A DNA stretch of 64,000 nucleotides from Catonia carolina (taxonomy: Eukaryota > Arthropoda > Insecta > Hemiptera > Achilidae), in contig JAQMRL010000003.1 in the NCBI GenBank assembly GCA_035578175.1, positions 57,458,672 through 57,522,671 on the forward strand, written 5' to 3'. Both the position numbers and the translations under genes were made by a program. Every line of letters begins with the position of its first letter. The first letter of the stretch is position 1. Below are positions 1-11,951 of the stretch, piece by piece. A model generated the notes under the pieces. It saw nothing but the letters and a program-made list of their open reading frames with translations, was not told the DNA's origin and searched no databases.

Positions 1-841
1 GTTACAAAAATACAATTTACTTGTTAAAACCCATCATAGTCATCATGTGGTTTGCGTATTGACATATTAGGTTTGTAATCTTAAGAACTATCAGTGTTAT
101 TAAATAAATAAACGTAAAATAAAACGCAAATGAATGATATTTTCTATTACATTTCCATAATTTACATATTTTTTTTGTATTTTACATAATCCTTTAAATC
201 AATATCTATACAAATCTACATTTTTTTTACAAAATCCAAGATCAGTTTCCAAATTTTTCACACTCCACAACTTTTTGCGCTTCACTCTGTAACAAGAAAA
301 AAAATTATTAAGCGACCAAGTAATTTGATTATAGTAATATTTTGGCAAGTTTAGGGCTGCTATCAGTTAACACTTAGAATTAAGAATTATAACTTAAATT
401 TTAATCATTAAAATTCTAATAGCTTTATGCAGTACCAGAAATCGATGTATTCAGTACTTTATCAGTGGAGTCTTTTCAGCCTATTTTACTGAAATTAGTT
501 TTTAAAAAGCATTGTTTAAGGCGGTATTACTTTTTAATCTCTATTCGTAAAACTATGGTGCTATATAAACTTTTGTTTGTCTTTATGAGACTATTACAGT
601 TCAATTTTATTCAATACTCAACAAGTCCATGTGTTATCTTTTGGGTTCACCATCTAACCAATACCATTACTTTTAGTTACTTTTAGTACTTTTAATTACT
701 TACTAGTACTGTTAATTTTTTTTTTAATTACTTTTAGTTATATACTTATATTTTGAATTGTGGTGTGATACTTCTAATTATACAGGAAAATACTAATAAA
801 ATAAAAACTATAGAAAAAATTTGACGCAGAAATAAAAATTC
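1..841. other. AT-rich non-coding stretch
   Basis: I see no gene or recognisable repeat here. It is AT-rich with many homopolymer runs. A 73-codon frame at 465-686 has no recognisable motif and is expected by chance. Confidence 0.6.
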
Positions 842-1060
842 AAGGAGAAACAAAAAAAATTCTGAGATTCACCAATGATATCGTAGTATTAGCCAAGACA
901 AAGAAAGAACCAGAGGATATCTTAAATGGAATGGATGATATCATGAGAGAGGATAACTTAATAAAAATTAATTAGCACAAAATGAAAGTGTTTTCAGTTG
1001 CAAGAGTGGTTTAGAAGAGTAGGGAAATTTAGTTTGAGGTAGGCTGCAAATATATATCCA
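842..1060 (+). pseudogene. LINE reverse-transcriptase fragment (degenerate FADD motif)
   Basis: Translation of 842-985 gives an RT palm-like stretch, with LRFTNDIVVLAKT where active LINEs have F(A)DDIVVLA, followed by ILNGMDDIM and KIN. The first catalytic Asp is replaced by Asn, and a stop follows at about 970. Weaker similarity (KMKVFSVARVV) continues to about 1060. It is a dead internal piece of the same broad LINE type as the fragment at 9.5-10.1 kb, with no recognisable 5' or 3' end. Confidence 0.6.
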
Positions 1061-1957
1061 TTTTTGAAGATTGTTTGACTTTAAAGATAAAATTTGGACC
1101 AAAAACTGTTGTGAATGCAGTAGAATTATTAAGCTTAGTGGATTGTATACTAAGGGTTCTGGGTTAAATTTTTGGTTGGTCTGGCATTTTTCATCTTTAT
1201 TTCCATCCATCACCCTTCACCATCTATTTTAGCTGTAATGCGTATAATAGTCAGTAAAGAGAGAATCAGTAATTTTAAGTATTATGAATGTATTTCATAA
1301 ACCAAAGAGTAAGGAATTATTTACATTACAGGAGATTTCTTTGCAAAATTGTAATAGAAATAGTAGATTTTTAGTACCATAAAGTATTAAGGTTTTTTAT
1401 TCCTGTCAGATTGGGTTTTAGTTCTGAATTTCTTTTTGGAGGTGTAATTGAATTACTTAATTTGCTCTACCTGTATAAGTTTGTAGATGTACATCAAGGA
1501 ATCCATCGATGTCTTACAGTTTTCTTGACCAAATGATCTCTTACCCCAAGAAGGAGAGAAATTTACTTGTGCCACACATAAGACAATCATCATTATTGTG
1601 ATTACGAGTGTCAAAAGTGCTCGAGCCATCTGGAAAAAAGAAATTCAAACATTTCATCAAATATTGTTCTACTCCTTTTTCATATTATTGAGTAAATTTA
1701 TTAGTATTTCCTTCCAAGTTAATTCAGATTATTACAATGTTTGTAAAAATAGCTTAAATATTCAAGAGTTGTTACAGTCTTTATTAATCAATTTTTTTTG
1801 TTTTTAATTTCTATTCCGGTACTGTACATTGAGCTGCACAACTTCCATACACAATAATTAAATGGCGTTGGGGTATTTCACTTTAAGGAGAAGAGGTACC
1901 CAGTGGTACATTCTCTGTTTAAAACTATGAGTATTGTCCGTTATTCAGACCAATAAG
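1061..1957. other. AT-rich non-coding stretch
   Basis: Nothing recognisable. A short frame at 1598-1807 has no motif. Confidence 0.5.
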
Positions 1958-2375
1958 TCTCTACTCCATTTTCGCTTTAGACGTCGCACAGTTGGGAAGT
2001 TCCTTGTAGCTCGATCATGGGCTAGTTGGTTTGGATGGTCATCTAGTCTTTCGTGAAATGTGCTATACAAGAACGCGGTTAGATCCTTCACTGTCGGAAT
2101 TTTGAAATCGTTGTGGAGGTTATGGTATTGCTTACATAAAAAGGAGCACCAGAAACAAGTCTTAAGAATTGTTTTTTATTGAAAGGCCTGGATCGACTTT
2201 AAATTACTCTCTGCCGCTACTCCAAAAAGCTGGGCATCATAAGTCCAGATTGGTCTTATAAGGGATTTGAAAATTAAAATTTTGGATTGGAGGTTCAATT
2301 TTTATCGCGGGTTAATTAAGCAGAAAAGTAGCTTCTGACGGCGGTTAAGTTCTAAACGTTTTGAAGATGATGCTT
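1958..2375 (-). pseudogene. Jockey-clade LINE ORF2 C-terminal fragment
   Basis: Read on the minus strand, about 2375 down to 1958 encodes the end of a Jockey-type RT: a FKSLIRPIWTYDAQLFG block (the conserved KxxLRPxWxYG motif), then a connector with stops and a shift (IQAFQ, stop, KTILKT), then FKIPTVKDL, LDDHPN and a terminal VRRLKRKWSRD. The same last motif ends the larger element at 33.78 kb (LRRKWSRDLL). The catalytic region is absent. It is a 5'-truncated dead copy. Confidence 0.75.
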
Positions 2376-2452
2376 CCAAGTTTGCTGCCTGTTAGCAATA
2401 AGCCAAGATATCGCACCACTCTAGTAATCAATTTTCTATAATTTTTGTAGCT

Positions 2453-2600
2453 GCATCTGCAGCACAGTGATTGCATGATTGCCTGCAACGTGGAGTTCCC
2501 AAGTTTGATTCCCGGCCATTGTCTGGAAATGATAAATCACAACCCATCAATCCAGTCACATAACTCACCAAATAGTGATTTTGGTGAGTTATGTAACTGT
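2453..2600 (+). repeat. Family B tRNA-derived SINE, degenerate, ending in a hairpin
   Basis: The stretch GTTTGATTCCCGGCC at about 2502 matches the B-box and following bases of the other family B SINEs, and GTCTGGAAAT plus AACCCATC match their body. The copy then runs into an imperfect inverted repeat: arms 2553-2572 and 2580-2599 (19 of 20 positions pair) around a 7-nt loop. The body seems to turn back on itself instead of continuing to the usual 3' end. Confidence 0.65.
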
Positions 2601-3617
2601 GAATAACTGTGTTGTTGATAGAGGACTTTGAACAAACTAAATAATAAAAAGCTAATTTTTGAACATTTAACAGCTATGAAGAAATTACTTACTCGGACAG
2701 AGAGTAAGATAGTATTCAAGTTCTTAGTTATAGTAATTATTCCCTACTAACTTTATTGTGTACAGGCTTACAGTCTTGGTAAGAGACAAATCCCTTGGGT
2801 AATAAGAAACATGTTGCGTACGGTGCCCCTACAGGAATAGGTAGTGTTTTGTTACAATTCTATTTTCATTTCATGTTTTAATGTATCCTTACAAGTTTGT
2901 TACCTAGCTTTGAATGAGAAACCTAAATTTATAATTTGTGAGCTTGCTGTTTGCAATCCCACAGGCAATTCATTAAAAGATTTCTGAATAAGGAACCTGA
3001 TAGCCAAGAAAAACAACTGTTGTAATCAATCTAATGTTTTAAAATGTGATAATCACCATGGTTTTCATATTTCAAAATGGTTATGTCCATAATATTTTTA
3101 GAAAATATATTTGATTGATTGTAAATTGAATTAAAATTGAAAATTAATCTGAGTGTACATTTAAATTAAACTTTTTCGTGAAAGTCTGTTTGGTGTGTTG
3201 TACTGATGGTTTATAGCAATACGTTTTATATTGAAAGCAAAATTAATACATTCGCATAAAAATAAAATAATACATTTTAAATAATATTAAGATAAGAATT
3301 GCATGGAACTCTCACTCAAGTACAGATTGTACATGAAACTAACATGAGATTACCTCATAACAAGAGCAGTAAAACACATTTTTTGCTTTACATAATCTTT
3401 GTTTAATGACCTACCCTAAAAAATATAGGCAGAGATTTTCACTTATCATACGTAGGTAGTTCTCACAAACACTGCAAATTACACAAAAACTGTAAAATTT
3501 GTTTAATTTTTAAATTAAAGAAAAAAAACAGTTTTAAAAAATTAATTCATTGAAACTAGTGTAACTAAAACTATGATAAACTACGTAATTATGATAAATA
3601 GTGTAACTAAACTATTG
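2601..3617. other. AT-rich non-coding stretch
   Basis: Nothing recognisable. Confidence 0.5.
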
Positions 3618-3618
3618 T

Positions 3619-3785
3619 GGCCGCCTCCATGGCCCAGTGGTTTGGATACTACACTGCAAAGCGAAGGTCCCAGACTTGATTCCTGGCCAGGGTCTGGAAA
3701 ATCATTATAAGCTCAAAACCACCGTTCCTCACCCCAAAATAGTCGCTAATAACCACGATGTTGATGCGACAAAATAAATTAAAAA
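3619..3785 (+). repeat. Family B tRNA-derived SINE
   Basis: A good representative of the family. There is an A-box-like TGGCCCAGTGG, a B-box-like GACTTGATTCC, then GGCCAGGGTCTGGAAA, and the tail block AATAGTCGCTAATAACCACG..TTGATGCGACAAAATAAA. GTCGC and GCGAC in the tail can pair as a 5-bp stem. The copy ends in A-rich sequence. The other family B copies in this window were recognised by comparison with this one and the copy at 16.28 kb. Confidence 0.8.
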
Positions 3786-5126
3786 ACACTATGATACATT
3801 ATTTTCATTTTTTGTGTTTCATTTATTTGTTTGTAAGCTTGTTAATCTTGCTGTAACATGTTTGGAAAAAACTGTAATTTGTTGATGTGATCGTAAGAAA
3901 ACTAATTAAAAAAATGAAAATAATTTGGCATGTGGAAGAAAATATGTAACTTTAAAATTTTGTTCATTGAATCTACAATTATTTATCAAGAATCATATTT
4001 AAATTCTGGAAAAATCTGAAAAGAACTTCCTCTATTTATAAAATGAAACAGTCTTCAACAATGTGACATAATTGCTCTTTTGCTTCACATGCACAATTCA
4101 AAGAAATGTATTACTTAAAAGAGAAATTACCACATGTTACTCCTTTCAGATTTTTTCATAATTTATTTTTTTCAAAAAGCCCGTGTTTGAATTTTATTTA
4201 TTTATTATCTAATCAGCAGAATATTACAATCTGTTGTTTCGTACAAAAACAAGAACAGTAAATTACAATTTTTTTTTGTAATCCCTAATTTGTGTACGTT
4301 GCAATCTGTTTAAATTAAGTTACAAATTAACGCAGAATACACAAAATATAACATTATTATTCATTGTATTGCTAAAATGTATTTTTTATACACACATTTT
4401 GTATTATATTGTATTTTATAAATATCACAAAACATTTATGAATTTCTTTTCATTGAACTAAAATAAATTACTTTAAATAAAATAAAATTTCTTTAAAAGT
4501 TAACTCAAAGGAATAATTTAATTTGATCAAATCTGATATTTACGTTTAACACATTATATGTATTAAATCTTGTAGAGGTATAGTCGCACATTTTTGCTTT
4601 TCTTTCACATAGTGGATAGATATAGTCCTCCTAGCAGCATGATCTATAAAAAGCCCACGTGCGTGCATTTTAAACTAACACCTTGGTATATAGACATTCC
4701 AAAATACACTACCGTAATGTTAATTCTCTATCGCGTCTGCACCTTCAAATTTCAGTATAAACTATCAATAGTATTTTTGTGAGTTTTAGGTTGCCTAATA
4801 AGGTTACCTCTGCAAATATAATAATATACAACCATCAATACATGTAGAATTTGTCATGTAGTATACATGTATAGTTGTCTGTCAAAGGTTGATTGTACGT
4901 AGATAACCAATATTACATTTTTAACTATTCTTGATTACTTTATCTAGCCTATATAGTTTCTGGAAATTGTAAAAACTTGATATGTTGAAAATATTTTTTT
5001 TGTTTTTCTTCCTATAATGATTAAATAGAAAAACCATTTCTTGCCAGTATTTGGCTGGTGTTTCAAAACATTAGGTTTTTTTTAAATATTATAGTGTATA
5101 GCCAAAATATAAATTCAATTTAAAGA
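3786..5126. other. AT-rich non-coding stretch
   Basis: Nothing recognisable. The 62-codon frame at 4594-4782 has no motif. Confidence 0.5.
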
Positions 5127-5249
5127 AAAATTGAGGGCTTACTTGTTAGACGCCCCACACTCTGTTAGTGCGCCTACAAAAACTACAAATGCAACATCCA
5201 ACACAACACACTATAGCACTATTAATAAATTGTAATATCTGATATGCAA

Positions 5250-5695
5250 CCCTCACACGATTTTATTTTCCCAATGTAAATAATTACCAATATAACCTAT
5301 AATTTTTAATCATTAGTGGACAATATAAAATGAAAAACATAAACTAATTTGAATCATGAGTGAATAACGTTAAATGAAAATCAACCTCTGTACGATTTAA
5401 AAATACGGAAAATCACTAATTGACGCTAAACTAGGGGCTCTGTAGAAAAAAAAACATTTTGAGATAAAAATTGAATGTTTTTATTCAAATTTCCTACAAC
5501 TTTTATTAAATAGGGCTACACTTTTATCGGAAATTGCATACTAAGGTCACAATTTTTCCGGGTTTTTCACTGATTTTGATAATAAAAATACAGAAAAACA
5601 CTAATTGATGCTAAACTAAGCGTTGTAGAAAAATTGTTTCAATTCAAAGTTTTAGGTATCGTAACAACTTTGGTGAATGTTTTAATACTTCATTT
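5250..5695 (-). repeat. Partial family C element nested in the hAT-like MITE
   Basis: On the minus strand this reads as the tandem units and right end of family C: the core TAGTTTAGCGTCAATTAGTG appears at about 5415-5435 and, diverged, at 5600-5622. The right-end block (TTATTTACATTGG...TCGTGTG) lies at about 5260-5290. The left block and microsatellite are missing. It interrupts the MITE, so it inserted after it. Confidence 0.6.
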
Positions 5696-5779
5696 TTTAA
5701 TAGTTTAGTACTATTAGCATTAGTGTTGAAATAATTAAATGTTAATATTTTTAAGTGGAACTTCATCAGTTATAAACAA

Positions 5780-5845
5780 GATATCATGTATCAAGTATCA
5801 TGGCCCAATATCAGATATCATGTATCATGTATCAAGGGGTATATA
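5780..5845. repeat. Iterated TATCATGTATCA words
   Basis: ATATCATGTATCA-like words are repeated four to five times with variation in about 60 bp, inside the right half of the hAT-like MITE. This could be a subterminal repeat of that element or local slippage. Confidence 0.5.
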
Positions 5846-5970
5846 AACACCCCTTGTACGCTCTGCAACCCGTCGTGGTGTGCTGTATTGCATGTTGCTT
5901 TGGCAGTTTTTGTAGGCGCTAGGCGCGCTAACAGAATCTGGGGCTTTTAATAGTTAAGACCCAAAATTGA

Positions 5971-6763
5971 TAGTTTGAATATTTTAGAAGAATGGACTGA
6001 ATTTTATAGTATAATAATATCTTATACATAATGGCTTAACAATAAATAATTCAGTTGATATTTGGGTAAAATTCCCTTTGCTGCTACAAACTTTTCTCTA
6101 GATCTTGTAAGCATTACATCATTACAGTGTATTAGTAGGAAAGATAAAATTCTTTATACCAGTAACATCATAACAAGTTTCCTTTGTGAGTATGAATGTC
6201 AGGTTGACTAGGAATGAAGCAGAAGGTTAACTGCCCTTGGCAGTTAAAGAAACAACAATTTTTTTATCCTCACAATGTGAAGGTTTATTTTAGGACAATT
6301 GTATATGAAATTCGATGCTTAATTACTAAAACATTTTACAGACACTCAGACGAACTAATAAAACTGTAAGTCTGACATTTTACAAACTCCAAAGATCTCA
6401 GCGTATTTTTTATGTTAGTTGCTTTAACTAACTCTTATTTTCACCTTCAAAGTATATTCCAATTTCATTAAAGCAAAAATGTGTGAACTTCGGAACTAAT
6501 ATAAGTGATGACAAACTGTCCAAGGGTACATAGATACAAATTTATTAGGAAAAGTCTTTTTAAAATTGTATTTTATGTTTATTTAAAAAAATGTTAAGTT
6601 AACAATTTTTTTATTATACTAGATAAACAAACTAAAATGTATTTTTAAAAGCACTGGTTTTAGAGTTAATTTCGTTTTGTTATGGGAAACTCCAAAAACA
6701 GTTATAAAATAAAAATAGTCATCAGATTTGACTGATATTTCATGAAAACACATTGTGTACAAT
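5971..6763. other. AT-rich non-coding stretch
   Basis: Nothing recognisable. Confidence 0.5.
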
Positions 6764-6804
6764 TTTTTCTTTCCCTTGCCTTATATGAATAGGAAGGAAA
6801 GTCT

Positions 6805-6860
6805 TTTTTTATTTTGTTTTATTTAACGTCGCATCAACTACTGTGGTCATTAGCGACGAT
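6805..6860 (-). repeat. 5'-truncated family B SINE nested in family C copy 1
   Basis: Reversed SINE tail: TATTTAACGTCGCATCAAC..GTCATTAGCGACGA matches the 3' end of family B. It splits the AGGAAAGT block of family C, and AGGAAAGT is present on both sides (8-bp duplication). Only about 55 bp of the SINE is present. Confidence 0.7.
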
Positions 6861-6962
6861 AGGAAAGTATAGTTTTAGTCAATTTTTCGAAATTGAGTTT
6901 TCACCGGAAATACACGTTTTCAGGCCCACTGAACCCAAAAAACACGTTTTAGCGATTCAATT

Positions 6963-6973
6963 TTGTGTGTGTG

Positions 6974-7021
<48 letters not shown>
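6963..7021. repeat. (GT)n(GA)n microsatellite inside family C
   Basis: A short GTGTGTGTGTAT is followed by about 22 GA dinucleotides. It sits at the same internal position as the (CT)(GT) tract of the 24-kb copy, where another family member (52.6 kb) has the non-repetitive GTCTTTGTGTCCGTGTGTC. Confidence 0.95.
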
Positions 7022-7024
<3 letters not shown>

Positions 7025-7780
7025 TATCTCTAGAATGGAAGATGGAACTTAAGCTACCACTACCGAACCCGACACGAACATTTTTTTCAAAATCGGTCAA
7101 CCGAAAATAGTAATTTATTCGCGCGATTTTTCACATTTTTTCGATTTTGTCAAAAACTTTTTTTTTTAAATCGCCTCATTTACTATGTATTTGCACCCTT
7201 CAAGATGGGGTAAGCACCATGACTGCTGAAATTCTTGGATGATGTGCTCTCGTGAAAAAAAATAGTTTGTTTTTTAAGATTGCCGCCTTAATATACATTT
7301 TAGGGCAAATGTGTGTATAAATCACAGTTATAGAAAATAAAAACCCCTAAAATTTTTATTTAAAAAATAATTGTTTTCTACAACGATTAGTTCAGCTTCA
7401 ATCAGTCATTTTCCGAATTTCGCACATTAAAAATCGGTAAAAAAATTTATTTTCTTTAAAACTGAGGCCTTATTATTCATATCATTTTACGACAAAATTG
7501 TATTTTATAAAAGTTAATAGGAAATTACAAAACTATAAAAGTATTATTTCAAACACTTTTTCAACAGAGTTTAGTTTAACGTCAATTCGTGATTTTCCGT
7601 ATTTTTAAGTTCTACAGAGGTTGATTTTCCCTTAGCGTCATTTACTAATGGTTAAAACTGTTATGTTTTTTTTATTATTTTATAGGCCTACTGTTTACTT
7701 ATAATTAAACGTAGGTTATGTATCATTATTTATATTGGCAAGAGAAAGTCGTGTGCGTATTTCATGCTAGATTTTTCATT

Positions 7781-9350
7781 ATTTATTATCTTTATCGGTA
7801 ATTGAATTTAATAAGATTACGAGTAGTATCTATTAGTCCCTTTTGAAATTATTCATTTTTATTTTAACTGTTGAAAATCCTTTATAATTTCCACAAAAAC
7901 GACATACATTTCAGCGAACTTCTACGTTTATCTTAGGTATTTCAATATAGGCCTAATACGTTTTTCATAATTCATAATTTTTTTTAGTAGATAGATTTCT
8001 TGAAAACGTTGATGAAATATCACTCTTATTTTCTTCAGATGTACAACTTATCTTACTTTAAATCCTTATTGAAATTATTCAAATGTAGTATAACATATTT
8101 GTTAAAGTCCATTTGATTAAGATGACTGATTATTTTGTTAATTAAAATAAATAAAATAGATTTCGCTGAATACTTCAAGATAACCATAATTAATTAATTT
8201 TTGCATAAATCATATACCTTTCACAATAATTTACTTATTATTATCGTGCTTCGTGCTAATTAGAATGTCAAAATGGTAACACCTATATAAATTTTCAAAG
8301 CATTAGACCCTTGTACTATTTAGTCATTTATATTTCACGTTTTCACAATTTTATCTATAATTTTCATTCACTCTGATCTTATATTCAAATTATTTAAATC
8401 TATTTAAATAACCTATTCGTCTATATTTAGTTTCAGTTCCATTCATTAATTAGTATTACCATCTTATCCATATTTGGAATCACGTGTTACAGTTGATAAA
8501 ATAAAACTTTTTTTACATTACTTAAGACTAATTCAAGCTCAACATTTTTCGATTCTATTTTTTCCACCCACATTTTCTATTCATTCGTTGTCATAATTTT
8601 TCGTATTGTTATAGGACTGTTAATTATTGCTCCTATCCATCAATTTTCTAATTTTGTTCTTTATGAAAACACTTAGATTTGTTAGTTTGTCTTAATATGT
8701 TTCATTATTCTTAATAATATGTTAATATTATTCTTAATAATATTTTGTATTATGTTTATTATCAATATGTTAATTTATTCATTATTATAATATTTTTAAG
8801 GTCCTTTCTAACTTTTGTAAACCACTTATTGACACAAATTTATTGTTTAGAAACTAAAATATTATTTTGATAAAAGCTATTAAAATACATGTTAATTGAC
8901 CATTTTTAGTTACATAAAAAGTATTTCTATATAATCACATTGACTTAAAAATTTAAAAAAATTATTCATATCAACTAAACGAAGATAAGACACTGAAGAA
9001 AAATATAAACTGTTATAATTGTGTAAAAGGTATAATTTTAATTGGCTACTACGCCGGTTTTTTAGGTTTGATTTCTGGTAAGAACTGACGTTTTCATCAG
9101 TAATTTTCTCTTATCACCCTTCATCATCCGCAATACCTTTAATATGCAAAAAACAGTCAGTTATCAAAACATTAGGTGATTGCCATCTACGGAGGTGTTT
9201 AAAGGGCACTTGCAAAAAAGGATAGGAAACACTGCGAAAATTTGAAAAGAAAATTATGCGGTAAGTCTATGGACTGGCTAAGGAAAATAATTCACGGTAA
9301 ATCAGACATAATCAATTAATGGACGATATTCATCAAGTATCAGTGAATAC
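7781..9350. other. AT-rich non-coding stretch
   Basis: Very AT-rich, with no gene or recognised repeat. It includes a TAGGCCTA word near 7684 and another near 7952. Confidence 0.5.
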
Positions 9351-9351
9351 A

Positions 9352-9490
9352 ATGGCTAGATCAATTGGAACAAAATATAATATAATGGATCAATTATATT
9401 TAAATATAATGGTAATTATAATTATAATAACATAATAAATATAAATGGATCAATTGGAACAAAATATAATATAATATAAAAATATAATGG
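9352..9490. repeat. Local duplication of a GATCAATTGGAACAAAATA block
   Basis: A block of about 30 bp containing GATCAATTGGAACAAAATA is present at 9359 and again at 9448, separated by AT-rich sequence that itself repeats ATAATGG and AATATAATAT. It looks like a recent template-switch or slippage duplication just upstream of a LINE fragment. Confidence 0.7.
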
Positions 9491-9529
9491 ACGAATAGCT
9501 AAAGAGGATACGGAAGGCTTAGATTTATG

Positions 9530-10140
9530 GTACCAAAGAAAAGGGTTGATCTAGAATTAGATGGCTTGATATCATAATTGAAAATAACAAAGGATGGTAG
9601 AAGCACAAGTAATTCTAAAAGTAAAATTGCACAAACTAGAAAAGCTTTTGAAATGAAAAACAACTTACTGACTACAAACATTGACTTACAGATAAGGAAA
9701 AATTTCTTAAAACACTATGTTTTGAGTGTAGCATTATACGGGAGTGAAACGTGGTGATAGGGGCTGTAGAAAGGAAGAGGATAGAAGCTTTTGAAATGTG
9801 GTGTCATAGGAAATTGTTAAAGATTAGGTGGGTGGACAAAATAAGTAATTTAGGAGTTCTTAGGCGAGTGAATGAAAAAAAAAGTATATGAAAGCATCTT
9901 ACCAGAAGAAGGGATAGGCTAGTGGGGCATATCTTAAGATATCCAGGTATTGGTCTATCAATAATGGTGAGTAATTTTGAGGGAGTGAATAGTAGCGGGG
10001 AGGCAAAGGTTAAAATATTTAAAGCAAATTATAAAAGATGTAGGGAGTTAAAGGTATGTAGATATGAAACGACTTGCGCAAGATAGAACAGCTTGGAGAA
10101 CTGCATCAAACTTGTTGAGAGACTAATGACAAAAAAAAAT
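9530..10140 (+). pseudogene. LINE reverse-transcriptase 3' fragment with its 3' end
   Basis: In shifting plus frames the translation shows IAQTRKAFEMKNNLLTT, LQIRKNFLKHYVLSVALYGS, VERKRIEAFEMWCHRKLLKI, NLGVLRRVNEKKS, TRRRDRLVGHILRYPGI and finally ARQ.S/TAWRTAS. This is the C-terminal thumb and tail of an arthropod LINE RT. At least three frameshifts or stops break it. The DNA after it (GCATCAAACTTG..GAGACTAATGACAAAAAAAAA) looks like the LINE 3' end: a weak stem ending in ACTAATGAC plus an A-rich tail. That end resembles the GGCTGATGAC tail of family A SINEs. Confidence 0.75.
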
Positions 10141-11950
10141 CATATTTGAGGACCTTAGAAGTATGGGAATGAATGAATACATGGAGATAACAAGGGATAG
10201 AGGACAGTAGAAAGGATTGCTCTTGGAGGCCACGGTTTACAAGTGATTGTAGTTCTAGAGAAAAAATAAAAATAAATTGTGAAATAAATTTAAAATCTTT
10301 TGCTTTTTAATCTAGAAATATATTACTACATTGTATAGTAGCTAGAGATTAGTTTGTTTACCTCGTAACTAACCTAATAATTATGAAAATAGTAATCGTT
10401 TGAGCTACTAAACTGTAACTACCTACACTATGCTGTTTTATTTTGGTAACCCTTTGATGAGCAATTTAATTTTGCTTATATTTTCAACCACTTTCTAAAA
10501 TTTTCTACAAATATTGATATTGTACATTTTCTACCAATTACAAAATCTATATGTTGAATGAAACACTTAAAATGGCTAGAACAAGTTAATTAGAAGTTTT
10601 GATGAGAAGTGGTTGATATTAGTAAAACAATAATAAACTTAATACTATTGATGTAAATTTCAAAATTTGAAACAAAAATACCTACTATTTGTATTTTTTA
10701 GAAAATTTATAATCTAATAATATTACTAGTTTCAACATGGTTTACGTGTTATTTGAACTGAAATATTTTATTGTACCTGAGCTAACTGAAGGAAAACAAA
10801 CTCAAACCTGTACGTATCTTCTAGAAAATTGTTGAAAGGAGAGGAACACACAATCAAACGTAAATAGTACTTGAGAGATGGTCATGAAATGGACTATAAT
10901 TAAAAACAAACATTTCAGTTTACACTGACTTTCTGTAATATTGATCTGAAGGTTAGTTAAGCCTTTGAGTTACAATTTGTATTTTGAATTATCGTTGTAA
11001 ATGAGAAAATTTATGAAAATAGAAAGGTATTTTTAATTGACCAGTGTCAAAAAGTTATGGCATTAATTGACTGATACATTTTTTAAATGTTTATTATATT
11101 TGTTTGCTTATTTCATCATTCTTTGAACTTGTGTGAAAACTTCTTCTATTAAGAGGGTAGTAAACCTTCAAAATAAAATTTTTGTGTTTCAAATTAGTGA
11201 ATTTTTTCTGCCTGAAATACAGCTGCTCTTTTTGTTATTTTCTGAATACAAATTTTATATTCATTCCCTAAAATTGATAAATTTTTAGGTTGAAATCACC
11301 TAGATTCAGAAATCATAAATTTACTGCTCTTTGACCAATTTACTTGAAGTTGTTTTCAAATTAAAGGGAAAATCATATTCTAGAGCATCATGTATGAGGT
11401 TGTAGTACTCTGTTTGCATTTAATTTTATTTTTTGAGTTCTTTAACAGTATAACTTTGTATCAAAAAGAAATACAACATATTTTTCTAAATTATTTAAAA
11501 CACGGTATTCATGCTAAAGAATAACAAGGGGCCGTAGAGGATAAATTTCTAGTATTTTTTTTATCTTGAAAATCGGTTTATTAGGTCAATTGGTATGAGT
11601 TCTGAAGAATAGATAGATGGCTGTCTCAATTATAATAAAATTATACCTCAGTTATAATAAATAACCCGGGAAATTCGCTTTACAGCGTAGCGCACTATTC
11701 ACTGGGTCACGGAGACGGCCAAAATAGTTTTTATTTTAGTTAATTTTATGACGTAAAACTAATGTTATCAACAAAATAAATATGATATTTTGTTTAAAAT
11801 AATATGTTCTATAGAAGTAGGTAATGAAAGAACCATTTTTTCGAAAACGTATTTTTAAAGGCAGACTCCTCCTTAACTTGGGGAGTCTACCTTAAAAAAT
11901 AACTTTTAACGTCTAATTGTAAAAAGAAACAGATAACTAAAATTACTGGA
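10141..11950. other. AT-rich non-coding stretch
   Basis: Nothing recognisable. A GC-richer patch at 11660-11710 (CCCGGGAAATTCGC..GGGTCACGGAGACGG) has no coding frame. Confidence 0.5.
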
Positions 11951-11951
11951 A

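Larger units (their letters stand above)
5135..5962. mobile_element. hAT-like MITE with 8-bp target duplication
   Basis: Flanked by the perfect 8-bp direct repeat AAAATTGA (5127-5134 and 5963-5970). The two ends are inverted copies: the left begins GGGCTTACTTGTTAGACGCC and the right, reverse-complemented, begins GGGTCTTAACTATTAAAAGC. The similarity runs on through CTGTTAG.GCGCC and TACAAAAACT for about 80 bp. There is no transposase frame. An 8-bp duplication is the hAT signature, but the tip is not a classic CAGGG, so superfamily assignment is an inference. The middle is occupied by a reversed piece of family C. Confidence 0.75.
6764..7780 (+). mobile_element. Family C composite element, copy 1 (Helitron-like layout)
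   Basis: Left end CTTTCCCTTGCCTTATATGA, then GAGTTTTCACCGGAAATACA and GAACCCAAAAAACACG, a (GT)n/(GA)n microsatellite, and two tandem units starting near 7276 and 7459 that carry the TTAGTTTA(A/G)CGTCAAT core. The right end is CATTATTTATATTGGCAAGA followed by AAAGTCGTGTG. Reverse-complemented, the right end (GACTTTCTCTTGCCAAT) resembles the left end (ACTTTCCCTTGCC), so the termini are inverted. No target duplication is clear. The layout of left block, microsatellite, tandem units of about 170 bp and right block recalls non-autonomous Helitron relatives (HINE/DINE-1). That assignment is an inference. Confidence 0.6.
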
